This document shows positions 39,430-48,826 of a DNA stretch of 53,938 nucleotides, piece by piece. Numbering within the stretch: position 1 is the first letter of the stretch; each line of letters starts with the position of its first letter. Source of the stretch: Bacillota bacterium (lineage in GTDB: Bacteria > Bacillota > Clostridia > Lachnospirales > Lachnospiraceae); NCBI GenBank assembly GCA_023435645.1, contig JAEYRK010000065.1, forward strand, positions 1-53,938, given 5' to 3'. Below the pieces are notes generated by a model. It ran no database searches, was not told where the DNA came from, and worked only from the letters and a program-made list of their open reading frames with translations. The position numbers and the translations under genes are program-made.

Positions 39430-40347
39430 ATGTCTACTGCAAAGCGTTTATCCCAGGTGCTCTCTTCTTCAGCCATAATACCCTTTAATGATCAATCAAG
39501 AATTGTAATTATGAGTGATTGCCACAGAGGAGTAGGAGGATGGTCTGATAACTTCCTGGATAACCAGAATCTATTCTTTGCTGCCCTTACCTTCTATTAT
39601 GAACGGGGTTATACGTATATTGAACTCGGGGATGGTGATGAGCTCTGGGAGAATCGAAGCATTGATCTGATTATTCAGACCCATAGCGATGCCTTCTGGC
39701 TGATGTCTCAATTTTACCGTGCAGGCAGGTTTTATATGCTATATGGTAATCATGACATCGTCAAGAGGGATCCGAAATATGCAAAAACAAAATGTAATTC
39801 CTTTTATTGCGAAAGCTTAAAATCTACTACAGCCCTATTTCCCGGTATTGTGATACCGGAGGGTATTGTTCTGGACTATGGGGATAGCGGATATCGGATC
39901 TTTCTTACCCATGGCCATCAGGCAGATATCCTAAATGATACCTTTTGGAGGTTATCCCGTTTCTTGGTCCGATACCTCTGGCGTCCCCTGGAGCTAATTG
40001 GGATCAGGGATCCGACCAGTGCAGCAAAGAATAATGAGTTAAAAAATACGGTAGAGAAAAGACTGGAGGAATGGTCTAAAAAGGAGAAGCAAATGATCAT
40101 CTGTGGACATACCCACCGTCCTGTTTTTCCGAAGCCGGGGCAGACCATGTACTTTAACGATGGCAGCTGTATCCATCCCCGCAGTATTACGGCACTGGAA
40201 ATCATCAATGGTACCATATCTCTTGTTAAGTGGGCCATTATGATTAAGCCGGACAGAAGTCTCTTTGTTGGCAGAGAGGTACTGGAGCCTCCGGTACGTT
40301 TATTGGATTACTTTGATGCAACAGAAATCCATGGAATAGGAAAATAG
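39430..40347 (+). CDS. Calcineurin-like metallophosphoesterase
   Basis: Two-metal phosphoesterase of 305 aa. Motifs: Asp30 and His32 in IVIMSDCHRG, Asp68 in ELGDGDELW, Asn107-His108 in YGNHD, His161 and His163 in LTHGHQ, and a second histidine pair in ICGHTHRP; the metal site is complete. Resembles the LpxH/YbbF and clostridial phosphohydrolase groups; the substrate is unknown. ATG after GGGAGGGTG. It follows the DUF4474 gene by 12 bp and ends at a 16-bp hairpin. Confidence 0.9.
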   Translation: MSTAKRLSQVLSSSAIIPFNDQSRIVIMSDCHRGVGGWSDNFLDNQNLFFAALTFYYERGYTYIELGDGDELWENRSIDLIIQTHSDAFWLMSQFYRAGRFYMLYGNHDIVKRDPKYAKTKCNSFYCESLKSTTALFPGIVIPEGIVLDYGDSGYRIFLTHGHQADILNDTFWRLSRFLVRYLWRPLELIGIRDPTSAAKNNELKNTVEKRLEEWSKKEKQMIICGHTHRPVFPKPGQTMYFNDGSCIHPRSITALEIINGTISLVKWAIMIKPDRSLFVGREVLEPPVRLLDYFDATEIHGIGK

Positions 40348-40352
40348 TGAGT

Positions 40353-40388
40353 ATAGGTTAAGGGCTGCGAAAGCAGCCCTTAACCTAT
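40353..40388. terminator. 16-bp GAAA-loop hairpin between convergent genes
   Basis: Bases 40353-40368 pair with 40373-40388 around a GAAA tetraloop. It lies after the metallophosphoesterase stop and downstream of the convergent flavin reductase, so it probably ends both transcripts, though no T-run is seen. Confidence 0.65.
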
Positions 40389-40427
40389 GATATTGGCTCA
40401 TAATTCTAATAGCCTCTGCTTAAATCC

Positions 40428-41021
40428 CTATTTGCCCTTGGGCCTTTTCTTTCCGGTCTTTGGTTTCTGCACAGAATAGCCGAATTTTCCAATATATTTA
40501 CCCAAGCCATAATATTCCCCGTGAGAAAACACAATCAGCCCGGACTGGTTTAAATGGAATTTCCCCTTCTCATCCATATATCGCGGATCTACCGCAACAC
40601 TGATTACCTCACCCAGAAACATATCATGGGATCCCAAAGGAATGATATCCTTGACTCTGCACTCAATGTTCACGGGGGCTTCCGCAATCATGGGTGCCAT
40701 CGTAAGCTTCCCCATCACCGGTGTCAATTTCATTTGACTGAACTTATCAATTTCCCGTCCGGACCTGACTCCGCAATAGTCTGCTGCATAAGTCAGCTCC
40801 TCTGTCACGAGGTTGATGACAAATTCTCCGCAATTTTTTATAATATCGTAGGAATAACGCTCCTTCCGAATTGATATGGAAACCATGGGCGGATTACTGC
40901 ATACTGTACCTGCCCAAGCTAAAGTTATGATGTTCGGTGCTGTTTCCTTTCCTGCACAGCTTACCATCACTGCAGGAATCGGATAGAGCATATTCCCTGC
41001 CGGGAAAAATTCTTTTTCCAT
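40428..41021 (-). CDS. Flavin reductase family protein (FMN-binding split barrel)
   Basis: Flavoprotein reductase domain of 197 aa. The family features are NIITLAWAGTVCSNPPMVSISIRKERYSYD, FVINLVTEELTYAADYCGVRSGREIDKF and the C-terminal beta strands; a Lys/Gly-rich tail (KPKTGKKRPKGK) is added. Substrate is unknown; relatives reduce flavins or act in small-molecule reduction in anaerobes. ATG after AGGAGG, with a sigma-A promoter at 41100-41128. The next gene over is a small ferredoxin on the opposite strand. Confidence 0.88.
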   Translation of the reverse strand: MEKEFFPAGNMLYPIPAVMVSCAGKETAPNIITLAWAGTVCSNPPMVSISIRKERYSYDIIKNCGEFVINLVTEELTYAADYCGVRSGREIDKFSQMKLTPVMGKLTMAPMIAEAPVNIECRVKDIIPLGSHDMFLGEVISVAVDPRYMDEKGKFHLNQSGLIVFSHGEYYGLGKYIGKFGYSVQKPKTGKKRPKGK

Positions 41022-41099
41022 ATAAACCTCCCTATTGCTTATGACAGCAATGAATTCATCTTTCGCAAGTTCACAATGGACCTTATGATTGCTGAACCT

Positions 41100-41128
41100 A
41101 TCGTATCCTTATCTTCCACCACTGTCAA
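41100..41128 (-). promoter_or_regulatory. Sigma-A promoter of the flavin reductase gene
   Basis: TTGACA (41123-41128) and TACGAT (41100-41105) on the minus strand with a 17-bp spacer. Confidence 0.75.
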
Positions 41129-41220
41129 GGCTTCGTATTTTTCTCATACCATCTGAGGAATAATTTACATTCAATCATTGCATAATAACCTTGTAAGATT
41201 AGATGGAAAGGAGTAAATCC

Positions 41221-41412
41221 ATGAAAGCATCGGTTGACCAGGACGGTTGCATCAGCTGTGGTTTATGCATTGATGTATGCCCCGAGGTATTTCACTATAA
41301 CGAAAATGATGTTTCTGAGGCAATTGAGGGAGAGATCCCGGAAAATTGCCGAGACAGAGCCATAGATGCCAGAGATGGCTGCCCAGTCAGTGTAATTGAT
41401 ATCGAGGAATAG
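41221..41412 (+). CDS. Single-cluster 4Fe-4S ferredoxin
   Basis: Small electron carrier of 63 aa with an acidic surface. The cluster ligands lie in CISCGLCIDVCP with the fourth from the C-terminal DGCPVSVIDI. This is the single [4Fe-4S] monocluster type. ATG 41221 has AAAGGAG seven bases upstream. Divergent from the flavin reductase; it may supply electrons to it or to other oxidoreductases (inferred). Confidence 0.93.
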   Translation: MKASVDQDGCISCGLCIDVCPEVFHYNENDVSEAIEGEIPENCRDRAIDARDGCPVSVIDIEE

Positions 41413-41503
41413 TGATGAGGGACTGTCGTACCTTGTACGGCAGTCTTTTCAATTGTACAAAGCTAAGCCTCCCTAGTATCGATCAAGTCCAACAGAGCGT
41501 CCG

Positions 41504-42496
41504 CTAATCCTCTTCAAAGAAGGCGTCTAAGCCGTCTGCGATTCCCAGGACGATTTTGTCCTGGTAGCTTTCTGTCGCCAGAAGCTCATCCTCCTCCTGA
41601 TTCGATAGATAACCCATTTCCACAATGGTTACCGGTACATAACACCAATTGATGCCGCTCATGGAATCCGTCTCCCATACTCCCCTATTCTTGGCACCGG
41701 TTTTCGCTACCATTCCCTCTAATATCTTTTCCGATAGTCTTTTATTTACCTGATATAATTCTGCTTGATAGGGATTTGCTTTGGTCTGGCAGATGGTCAA
41801 AACCCCTTTTACCTTGGTATTATTACTACTGTTCCCGTGGATTCTGAGAAATGCATCCGCTTTTGCTTCATTGGCTATGGCAGCACGTTCCGAATTGGAT
41901 AGGTTTACCTGATGCGTTTCCCTGATCATAATGACCCGGTATCCCCTGTGGAGTAATTCCTCCTTAAGCTTCATGGATACCGTAAGGTTTAACTCATATT
42001 CCCGAAGTCCGGTACTAATTCCCACTGTTCCTGAGGATACCTTCGCCTTACTGATTTGTGCACCGGGTCCGATGGGCTCCTGTTCATTATTTCCCTTCTC
42101 TTGATGTCCGGCATCAATAACAATTAGCTTTCCCTCACCTTCCTTAATCTCCTCCTTTGTCCCATCGGTGAATTCATCCCCTTGCTCATCCCTTGGCTCG
42201 TCCTGTAGCTCTTCCTTTGGCACATCCTTTGGCTCGTCCCTTTTCTCATTCAAATGGTCCTTCTGAATGACAGCCGAAGGTCCCTCTGAGTTCTCTGTCA
42301 ATAATGGATTCTTCTCCTTCTTATATTCTACATCAGTAGAAGGTTTGCTTCCGGAGTTGATAGACCCCTTGTCCTTCTCTCCCTCTGAGGTAAGCTGGTA
42401 GATCCGTGGCACGGCTATGGTTAGTAAAAGCACAATTAATCCGATGATTCCGAGGGCTAGCATTAACTTCCCAACGCTTCTATGGTTCTCCTTCAT
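41504..42496 (-). CDS. Membrane-anchored N-acetylmuramoyl-L-alanine amidase
   Basis: Zinc amidase (Amidase_3) with one N-terminal membrane segment (about residues 10-31) and a long acidic linker (about 35-120) containing imperfect repeats of the type DEPKDVPKEE. The amidase domain starts at LIVIDAGHQEKG (His, zinc), continues with LREYELNL (Glu), FLRIHGNSSNN (His) and ends in IVEMGYLSNQEED (catalytic Glu). 330 aa. ATG after AGGAGG. The next gene over, a divergent DUF421 protein, and the M23 peptidase suggest a wall-remodelling patch near the germination operon. Confidence 0.88.
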   Translation of the reverse strand: MKENHRSVGKLMLALGIIGLIVLLLTIAVPRIYQLTSEGEKDKGSINSGSKPSTDVEYKKEKNPLLTENSEGPSAVIQKDHLNEKRDEPKDVPKEELQDEPRDEQGDEFTDGTKEEIKEGEGKLIVIDAGHQEKGNNEQEPIGPGAQISKAKVSSGTVGISTGLREYELNLTVSMKLKEELLHRGYRVIMIRETHQVNLSNSERAAIANEAKADAFLRIHGNSSNNTKVKGVLTICQTKANPYQAELYQVNKRLSEKILEGMVAKTGAKNRGVWETDSMSGINWCYVPVTIVEMGYLSNQEEDELLATESYQDKIVLGIADGLDAFFEED

Positions 42497-42710
42497 ACGA
42501 TCCTCCTATGATTCTTCCTGTGCTTCCTATATATTGCGATCAATCGGTATCAAATGAATACCATGCTTCTACATTTATTCTAGCATACCCATGAAACCAT
42601 TCCAAGAAGGATTCATATTTTTTCATCTTTTGTAAATGCTAATATCAATTCACTACAACTGTGAAACGATAGAGGCTTGTAGCCTCTTACACACCTAGGA
42701 GGATTATGCT

Positions 42711-43421
42711 ATGGATATCTTGAAGATCATATTATCTACCGTGGTTTCCCTTGTTATGCTCTTTGTTCTTACCAAGCTCATGGGAAATAGGGAAATGTCT
42801 CAGCTCAGTATGTTTGACTACATCAGTAGTATAGCTATCGGATCGGTAGCCGGTGAAATGGCCGTTATGTCCACAGACAGTATCATAGAACCTATGATTT
42901 CTATGATTATTTTTGCCGGTAGTACCGTCCTAATCTCATGGATCACATGTAAATCTATCATGCTAAGGCGCTTTTTTGAGGGACAGGCTTATCTTCTGTA
43001 TCAGAACGGCCAGATCTATGAGAAAAATCTACTGAAAGCGAAAATGGATGTGGATGAGCTCTTGTCTGCCTGCAGAATCAGTGGCTATTATGATTTAGAG
43101 GAGGTGCATTCCATCTATCTGGAGATTAACGGCAAGATCAGTGTATTACCCCTGGCACTGTACCGCCCGGCAACTCCATCTGATTTTAAGCTGGAGCCTG
43201 TACAGTCCCTTCCCCTTCCCAACGTGATTATCGATGGCAAAGTATTGCAGGATAATTTAAAAAGCACCGGAAAGAACGAACGATGGCTGCAAAAGCAACT
43301 GGAGAGCAAAGGTGTTCGCAATCAGAAGGAGATTATACTGGCTACCTTTGATCCCTCGAAGGATCAATTAAATATCTACTTAAAATATCACAAAAAAATG
43401 CTAAGAGACATTTTTGAATAA
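42711..43421 (+). CDS. DUF421 domain membrane protein (YetF/YcaP-like)
   Basis: 236 aa, three N-terminal membrane segments (FVLTKLMGNREMSQLSMFDYISSIAIGS around the first two) and a cytoplasmic C-terminal DUF421 domain, with FFEGQAYLLYQNGQIYEKNL and LEINGKISVLPL as the recognisable middle. Function unknown; paralogues in spore formers are linked to germinant receptors and spore properties, but that is not proved here. ATG after GGAGG; nothing truncated. An M23 peptidase follows 62 bp later. Confidence 0.85.
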   Translation: MDILKIILSTVVSLVMLFVLTKLMGNREMSQLSMFDYISSIAIGSVAGEMAVMSTDSIIEPMISMIIFAGSTVLISWITCKSIMLRRFFEGQAYLLYQNGQIYEKNLLKAKMDVDELLSACRISGYYDLEEVHSIYLEINGKISVLPLALYRPATPSDFKLEPVQSLPLPNVIIDGKVLQDNLKSTGKNERWLQKQLESKGVRNQKEIILATFDPSKDQLNIYLKYHKKMLRDIFE

Positions 43422-43483
43422 TGGTTATACTTGTTTTTCTGAAATCATAAAATGTTACAAGTTTTCTTGCAAGGATGTTTCCA

Positions 43484-44590
43484 ATGTTTTCTAAAATAAA
43501 AACCAAACATATCATATTATGTGAGCTGTTAATTTTGCTCCTATTCTCTTCCCTCCTCATTTATCAGGATTTTAACAGGAATGCAACCGTCCTTACCTCT
43601 ATGTATGATACTGAGAAGAAGTATATCAAATGGGTTAGCTTTGATGTTAGTTCAAAGGCATTGGAACAGGCCTACCGTTATGATGTGGATACCTATCAGA
43701 AGGAGATTCATTTAAACTGGATTGAGCTATTGGCCTGTCTGGGTGTCAAATATGGCGGTGATTTCTCCCGGTACAAGGAAAAGCATATGACTGAGCTGGC
43801 AAATAAGTTACTTAGCAAGGAAGAAACCGTTGATTCCCTTACAGAGGGTATGAAATACTATGAGTATTATTTCGAAGCCTACTCTGCCGTACTGGGCGGA
43901 ATGGTAGGTGAATATAAAATTGAGATTGCGGATGAAGCCAGCCCCGGCGGTAAAAGGTGGGAAAGCAAATATGGTCTAAAGGTATTTTTGCCGATTGCGA
44001 AGAATTATCCCTACAGTCATTTTGACGATTTTGGTGTATCCCGAAGCTACGGATATAAAAGAAAGCACCTGGGGCATGATATGATGGGCCAGGTAGGCTC
44101 CCCTATTGTTGCTGTAGAATCCGGTACTGTGGAAGCACTGGGTTGGAATATGTATGGCGGCTGGAGAATCGGAATTCGAAGCTTTGATCGGAAGAGGTAT
44201 TATTATTACGCTCATTTAAGAAAGAATTTCCCATTTAACAAGTCCCTTGAGGTTGGCTCCATCGTTCAGTCCGGTGATGTAATCGGCTACCTTGGCAGGT
44301 CCGGCTACAGCTCCTCAGAGAATGCAAATAATATTCAGACCCCCCATCTGCATTTCGGAATGCAGCTTATTTTTGATGAATCCCAGAAGGAAAGTGTAAA
44401 TGAAATTTGGATTGACTGCTACAGCCTGATCCTCTTCCTGCAGCGGAACCGTTGCGTCACGGAGAAGGACCCGGAAACCAAGGAATATAACAGAGTGTAT
44501 CAGTTTGTGGATCCAATCGCCGAGCATTATATCAATCGCAGCAAATATCAGTATAATGATGATGAGTTTAAGATCCATATTTATGAATAG
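43484..44590 (+). CDS. M23 family metallopeptidase
   Basis: Membrane-anchored LytM-type peptidase. One N-terminal helix (about residues 5-25), then a unique region of about 170 residues, then the catalytic domain: zinc ligands His and Asp in KRKHLGHDMMGQ (about residue 197), and HxH in TPHLHFGMQ (about 287). The domain is split by extra loops, with a C-terminal extension to ENHYINRSKYQ-like sequence (AEHYINRSKYQY). The first ATG (43475) has little ribosome site; ATG 43484 follows AAGGA by eight bases (368 aa). Resembles peptidases found with sporulation/germination genes, though not SpoIIQ. Ends before a terminator. Confidence 0.83.
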   Translation: MFSKIKTKHIILCELLILLLFSSLLIYQDFNRNATVLTSMYDTEKKYIKWVSFDVSSKALEQAYRYDVDTYQKEIHLNWIELLACLGVKYGGDFSRYKEKHMTELANKLLSKEETVDSLTEGMKYYEYYFEAYSAVLGGMVGEYKIEIADEASPGGKRWESKYGLKVFLPIAKNYPYSHFDDFGVSRSYGYKRKHLGHDMMGQVGSPIVAVESGTVEALGWNMYGGWRIGIRSFDRKRYYYYAHLRKNFPFNKSLEVGSIVQSGDVIGYLGRSGYSSSENANNIQTPHLHFGMQLIFDESQKESVNEIWIDCYSLILFLQRNRCVTEKDPETKEYNRVYQFVDPIAEHYINRSKYQYNDDEFKIHIYE

Positions 44591-44641
44591 TTCGATAGCC
44601 TGTTCGAAATGATATGAAGTTCATAGAAGCAATCCAGAATC

Positions 44642-44700
44642 AAGGGGCTGTTTCATTATAGTCATGTATATCTTTTTATGCTATTTTGAAACAGCTCCTT
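44642..44700 (+). terminator. Terminator of the M23 peptidase gene
   Basis: A 14-bp stem (44642-44655 with 44687-44700, one G-U pair) and a 31-nt A/T-rich loop, followed by TCCTCTATT. It lies 51 nt after the stop and opposite the end of the germination operon (44756). Confidence 0.75.
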
Positions 44701-44755
44701 TCCTCTATTCTTATGATAGGTCTTCTGTTTATTTAGGTAATATGACTTCTCCTCA

Positions 44756-45871
44756 TCAATACTGCTGTTTAATTTTCTTTCTCTTGATCAGGCATACGAA
44801 GCCTAAGAGGAAGGGGATGACATATTGAAAAATCAGGTTCAGGTTCACTATGATATAGCGATATAGGAAGTCAAATTCAAACTGTGTACTGCTGATGAGA
44901 TAGGTCAGAAAATAAATCGTCATGGCCAGAGGCAGGAAGAGATAGCCTCCCCTGTTCTTTAATCCGAACAGCCACTGGATGCAACGGCCCAGCATGGTTG
45001 CCAGGATACAGATGGTGATAAAATCGGACAGAATACAGATTAGGGTCACCAATACCTCAAATCGCTCAAACACATTGAAGAAGGAGATGCTCTTCACAGA
45101 AATATAAAATGGGAATGGTACATATGCTGTTAGGGCTGCCCCTGTGATACCAAAGGTAAATAAGGTTACGGTAAAGGCGAGTACTACAAAGCTTAGAGCC
45201 GCATACCAAAGCTTCCTCTTCTGCTGCTTCGGTACCGAGATCCCTAATTTATCTGAGAAAAACAGGGCAATGACGATATAGCCACCGACAGAGATCACAT
45301 TAACGGAAGCATAGATTGTCTCCGGTAGTCGGAACGTGGATACGGGGAGCAGATAATCTGTCCTAAGTCTCGTCAACGCACAAATAATCAAAATAGCAAA
45401 GAAGCCAATGATCGGCCCCAGGGCAAATTCTGCAAAGCGGAATACCGTCTTCATCCCTCTTAGTAACGCATAATAAACCAATGCTATCATAATAATCATC
45501 AGTAACTCAGAACGGGTTCTGGGCATCAGAGTAAATTGCAGCGTCAGAGAGTAGACATTGATCTTTGAAACCAGAACCAATAAAAACCAGATGAAATAGA
45601 ACAGGATCACAAGCTTTGACATGAAGTTTCCGATCAGCTGTATCATGATTTCATAGATGTTGAGTCCCGGGAAAGCGTTGATGAGCAGTAATATGATACC
45701 GGTTAAGGGAATAACAGCCAATACGGACCATAGGGGACTTAAATAACCGCTTCTTCCTGCTTCCTTAGCCAGGGCCGCCGGTATCTGTCTTAATATGGGA
45801 GAGATACTGAGAAACAGGAACATGTATGCAATTTGTCGGAGTGAAACCTCCTTATTCATGTATACTACCAT
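44756..45871 (-). CDS. gerKB: Spore germination permease, GerKB/GerAB type
   Basis: B subunit of a germinant receptor, an amino-acid permease-like inner-membrane protein of the spore. 371 aa with about ten membrane segments; conserved MNKEVSLRQIAYMFLFLSISP near the start, IYEIMIQLIGNFMSK and RFAEFALGPIIGF-like stretches. Start taken at ATG 45871; ATG 45859 (MNKEVSLRQ) is possible. It is last in the gerKA-gerKC-small orf-gerKB order and ends opposite the terminator of the M23 gene. Expression in the forespore (sigma-G) is expected for the family, not seen directly. Confidence 0.9.
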   Translation of the reverse strand: MVVYMNKEVSLRQIAYMFLFLSISPILRQIPAALAKEAGRSGYLSPLWSVLAVIPLTGIILLLINAFPGLNIYEIMIQLIGNFMSKLVILFYFIWFLLVLVSKINVYSLTLQFTLMPRTRSELLMIIMIALVYYALLRGMKTVFRFAEFALGPIIGFFAILIICALTRLRTDYLLPVSTFRLPETIYASVNVISVGGYIVIALFFSDKLGISVPKQQKRKLWYAALSFVVLAFTVTLFTFGITGAALTAYVPFPFYISVKSISFFNVFERFEVLVTLICILSDFITICILATMLGRCIQWLFGLKNRGGYLFLPLAMTIYFLTYLISSTQFEFDFLYRYIIVNLNLIFQYVIPFLLGFVCLIKRKKIKQQY

Positions 45872-45928
45872 GCCTTTCCTAAAATATAATCTATGCCGAG
45901 TATGAATTTTCTCCAGGAGGTATCCGGC

Positions 45929-46117
45929 TTATTTCATGATTTCTTCCAGCCTAAGGGCAATACTTGGTATATAAGGGCTGATGTTATGAACGATGCCCAG
46001 TATAATTCCAGTCATGGAAAACAAAAGAAATAACGCTAGGTTTCTTTTCTCCTGATATAGCTTCTTCCTCTGAGAAATAAAAGCCGCTATTAACAATATG
46101 ATAAAAACATATAGCAT
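45929..46117 (-). CDS. Small membrane protein in the germination operon
   Basis: 62-residue protein with two membrane segments (residues 1-13 and about 26-46) joined by a basic loop (ISQRKKLYQEKRN). ATG 46117 follows GAAGGGAG by seven bases, so it is probably translated. It lies between gerKC and gerKB, on the same strand, 57 bp before gerKB. I do not recognise a family; small two-helix D-type subunits are known in some ger operons, which fits by position. Confidence 0.6.
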   Translation of the reverse strand: MLYVFIILLIAAFISQRKKLYQEKRNLALFLLFSMTGIILGIVHNISPYIPSIALRLEEIMK

Positions 46118-46232
46118 GACAAATCTCCCTTCTTAATTATAAATTTGATTTTCTCCACCAGTAGGAATTTGGAGTGTAATTGCTTACGATCAGCTACTCT
46201 TCTTCCTTATTCAGGTAATGATGAATCATCGG

Positions 46233-47363
46233 TTAACGCTTATCATTACCCAATAAAAAGGATTTTGATATCTTAGAATTAACAGAATATTCATATTCTA
46301 TTTTTGAGATGGTATCCTTCCAATTCTTTGAGAACTGCTTCCATTGTCCCACATGTTGATTCTCCACCAGACGGCCAATCCGTAGGATATCCAGACCTGT
46401 TTGAACAGAATAGTCCACAGCCTTTTTCACGATGTTCTTGATATAAACATTCTGAAGCTCGGTAAGCTCTTTTAGGGAAGCTCTTGAAAAGACCTCTTCT
46501 TCCCCTATAATTTCCTTGATCATGGTCTCAAAATCCACATGGATAGTAATCCTCACCTGCTTCCCCCTAAGCTCGGATTTCAGGTTGGTTTTGCTGTAGG
46601 ATAAGGCAAGACCTACCTGATTATTCAGATAGATCGGATAAGCACGAACGATATCCTTCGCAAAATTCACCCCGGAGGAGGTTTCCAGATCCAAATAATC
46701 TCTTAGCTTCAGCTGATCAAATACCGAGTAGCCCTTAATCAGGAAGCTTTTCTCCTGAGATACCAGATATGGAATCAACAAGCAGGTATCACTCTGCTCC
46801 ATATCATTCAGAATATTTACCAGAGTATTATCATTTCTGGTGACAAGCTCCAGCTCCTTCTGCTTGACTGCCTCCAGATCCTCCTGAATCGTCTGTTCAT
46901 TCTCTATTCCCTGCTTCAGAAAATCCAAGGCTCCGGAATTCTGTACAATAAAAATCAAAGACTCCATCTTGATGGTTTCATCCCTTGACAGAAAATCCAA
47001 GCATTCCTTTATTCCATTTCTGGCCGCTTCGTCTCCAATCAGAAAATAGCCAGTATTCGCTACTGAAATAGTCTTCTTATTTTTTAACCGGATATCCTGC
47101 AGAGCCTGATAAGGAGTTTTTCCCTTTCCCTCGGTAATCTCCTCAACAGCACCTTCGCCGGACTTTCCTTCCTCCGGATCAGAGCCGCCACCTATGCTAT
47201 ATAAGGCACTGAGGGTATATTCCCCATTTGCGTAATCAATCCCCAGGACATGAATAAAGTTAATTTCATCAATTTCTCTCCTATTCATATCATGAGTACA
47301 ACCACCGAATAGGAAGGGAGCGATTACCAAAAATATGAATAAAGATATTTTCCATAGCTTCAT
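46233..47363 (-). CDS. gerKC: Spore germination lipoprotein, GerKC/GerAC type
   Basis: C subunit of a germinant receptor, a lipoprotein on the outside of the spore inner membrane. Signal peptide with lipobox LFGGC (lipidated Cys22), then family-typical REIDEINFIHVLGIDYANGEYTLS, KGKTPYQALQDIRLKNKKTISV and the C-terminal Ger(x)C region (VQTGLDILRIG). 376 aa. Its ATG overlaps the gerKA stop by four bases (47360-47363), so the two are translationally coupled. Confidence 0.93.
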   Translation of the reverse strand: MKLWKISLFIFLVIAPFLFGGCTHDMNRREIDEINFIHVLGIDYANGEYTLSALYSIGGGSDPEEGKSGEGAVEEITEGKGKTPYQALQDIRLKNKKTISVANTGYFLIGDEAARNGIKECLDFLSRDETIKMESLIFIVQNSGALDFLKQGIENEQTIQEDLEAVKQKELELVTRNDNTLVNILNDMEQSDTCLLIPYLVSQEKSFLIKGYSVFDQLKLRDYLDLETSSGVNFAKDIVRAYPIYLNNQVGLALSYSKTNLKSELRGKQVRITIHVDFETMIKEIIGEEEVFSRASLKELTELQNVYIKNIVKKAVDYSVQTGLDILRIGRLVENQHVGQWKQFSKNWKDTISKIEYEYSVNSKISKSFLLGNDKR

Positions 47364-48826
47364 GGTTCCTGCTCCTTCTGCTTCATTTGATCACCCGGTG
47401 CGATATTCATCGGACGTTTCGTAAAGAACTTCACCGGAAAACGGACCAGCGTATCCTTCATATTCCTATCCGGGGTATCCACGAAGGGATACAGATAGGC
47501 AGTACCGTAATTATCCAGACTACACAAATGTGTAATCAAAAGTATTAAGCCGATTGCCAGTCCAAAGAAGCCTCCTATCGCAGCCAAAACAGCCAATAGA
47601 AATCTGGTCAGACGGATACTACTGCTCAAATCCTGATTTGGCATAAGAAATCCTGCAATGCCTGCTAAGGACACAATGACAACGACTGCGGGGGATAACA
47701 GATTCGCAGATACGGCGGATTGTCCAACAACTAAGCCTCCCAGAATGGACATCGCTGTTCCTACGGATTTGGGAAGTCGAAGCCCCGCTTCTATCAATAT
47801 TTCAAAAGCAATTAAAAGCCCGAGCACCTCCGACGAGGAGGAAAAGGGTACATTTTTCTTCGCAGCCTGGGTGGACAAGGCCAGCTGCACCGGAAGCATC
47901 TGATGCTGATAGGTAGTTGCAGCGATATAGAAGGCTGGCAAAAACAAGGTAATAATCATGGAGATGTATCGGATAATTCTCAAATAGGAACCAATATAAA
48001 AATGATTCGCATAATCCTCCGGGGACTGCATCAGCATCGTCAGCTGGCAGGGAAGAAGGTATACAAAGGGAATCCCATCTACTACCAAAGCAATTCTCCC
48101 ATCCGTAACATTGGCAGACACCCGATCCGGTCTTTGCGTATACATAATCTGAGGAAATATACTTCCCTTATTCGGGTTCAGATATTCCTCTATGAAAGCC
48201 GGAGTGGAAAGATTATCAATCTTAATTTTCCCTAGGAGCTCTTTGATTTTATTCACTGTATTCATATCAACAATATTACTAAGATAAACGATGGTGACAT
48301 CCGTTTTGGAAAGTGTACCGACAATTACGCTCTCCATCACCAGAAATTCCGATCTTACTCGTCGTCTGATTAAGGCGGTATTCGTCCGCATTGCTTCAAT
48401 AAAGCCATCCTTAGCCCCCTTCATGACCCCTTCTTCCTCCGGTTCCTGAATCGAGCGCTTCTCAAACTTACGGATATCAAACACAATTGCCTTCTGTTCC
48501 CCATCAAAAATCAAGGCTGCCATCCCACTTAAGACCATTTTCAGCAGCTTTTGATAATCATCCTCCTCGGAGGCAAATGCAAGGTATGCCCCCCCATCCA
48601 TCATATAATCCATCGTTTGCCGCTCAGTAAGACAGTTTGCCAGATAGGGATCAAATTTTAAAAATTTAAATAATGCATTATCAATCAGATCAGAATCGAC
48701 CAGTCCATCCACGCAAAACAGGTGCACCGTGATATTATTCTGATTTATCTTAATTGAGTGGACCAGAATGTCTCCACTTTTAGAAAACAACTCTTTGATT
48801 TGGGTTGAGTTAATGGTGTTCGCCAT
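47360..48826 (-). CDS. gerKA: Spore germination receptor A subunit, GerKA/GerAA type
   Basis: A subunit, a polytopic inner-membrane protein of the germinant receptor. 488 aa: hydrophilic N-terminal domain (to about residue 260), then 5-6 membrane helices. Family marks: DTNIVFLSNIVD-like TIVYLSNIVDMNTVNKIKELLG, FPQIMYTQRPDRVSANVTDGRIALVVDGIPFV, AFEILIEAGLRLPKSVG, and QDLSSSIRLTRF. ATG start, first gene of the operon. A sigma-G promoter should precede it, but I could not place -35/-10 boxes with confidence. Confidence 0.94.
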   Translation of the reverse strand: MANTINSTQIKELFSKSGDILVHSIKINQNNITVHLFCVDGLVDSDLIDNALFKFLKFDPYLANCLTERQTMDYMMDGGAYLAFASEEDDYQKLLKMVLSGMAALIFDGEQKAIVFDIRKFEKRSIQEPEEEGVMKGAKDGFIEAMRTNTALIRRRVRSEFLVMESVIVGTLSKTDVTIVYLSNIVDMNTVNKIKELLGKIKIDNLSTPAFIEEYLNPNKGSIFPQIMYTQRPDRVSANVTDGRIALVVDGIPFVYLLPCQLTMLMQSPEDYANHFYIGSYLRIIRYISMIITLFLPAFYIAATTYQHQMLPVQLALSTQAAKKNVPFSSSSEVLGLLIAFEILIEAGLRLPKSVGTAMSILGGLVVGQSAVSANLLSPAVVVIVSLAGIAGFLMPNQDLSSSIRLTRFLLAVLAAIGGFFGLAIGLILLITHLCSLDNYGTAYLYPFVDTPDRNMKDTLVRFPVKFFTKRPMNIAPGDQMKQKEQEP

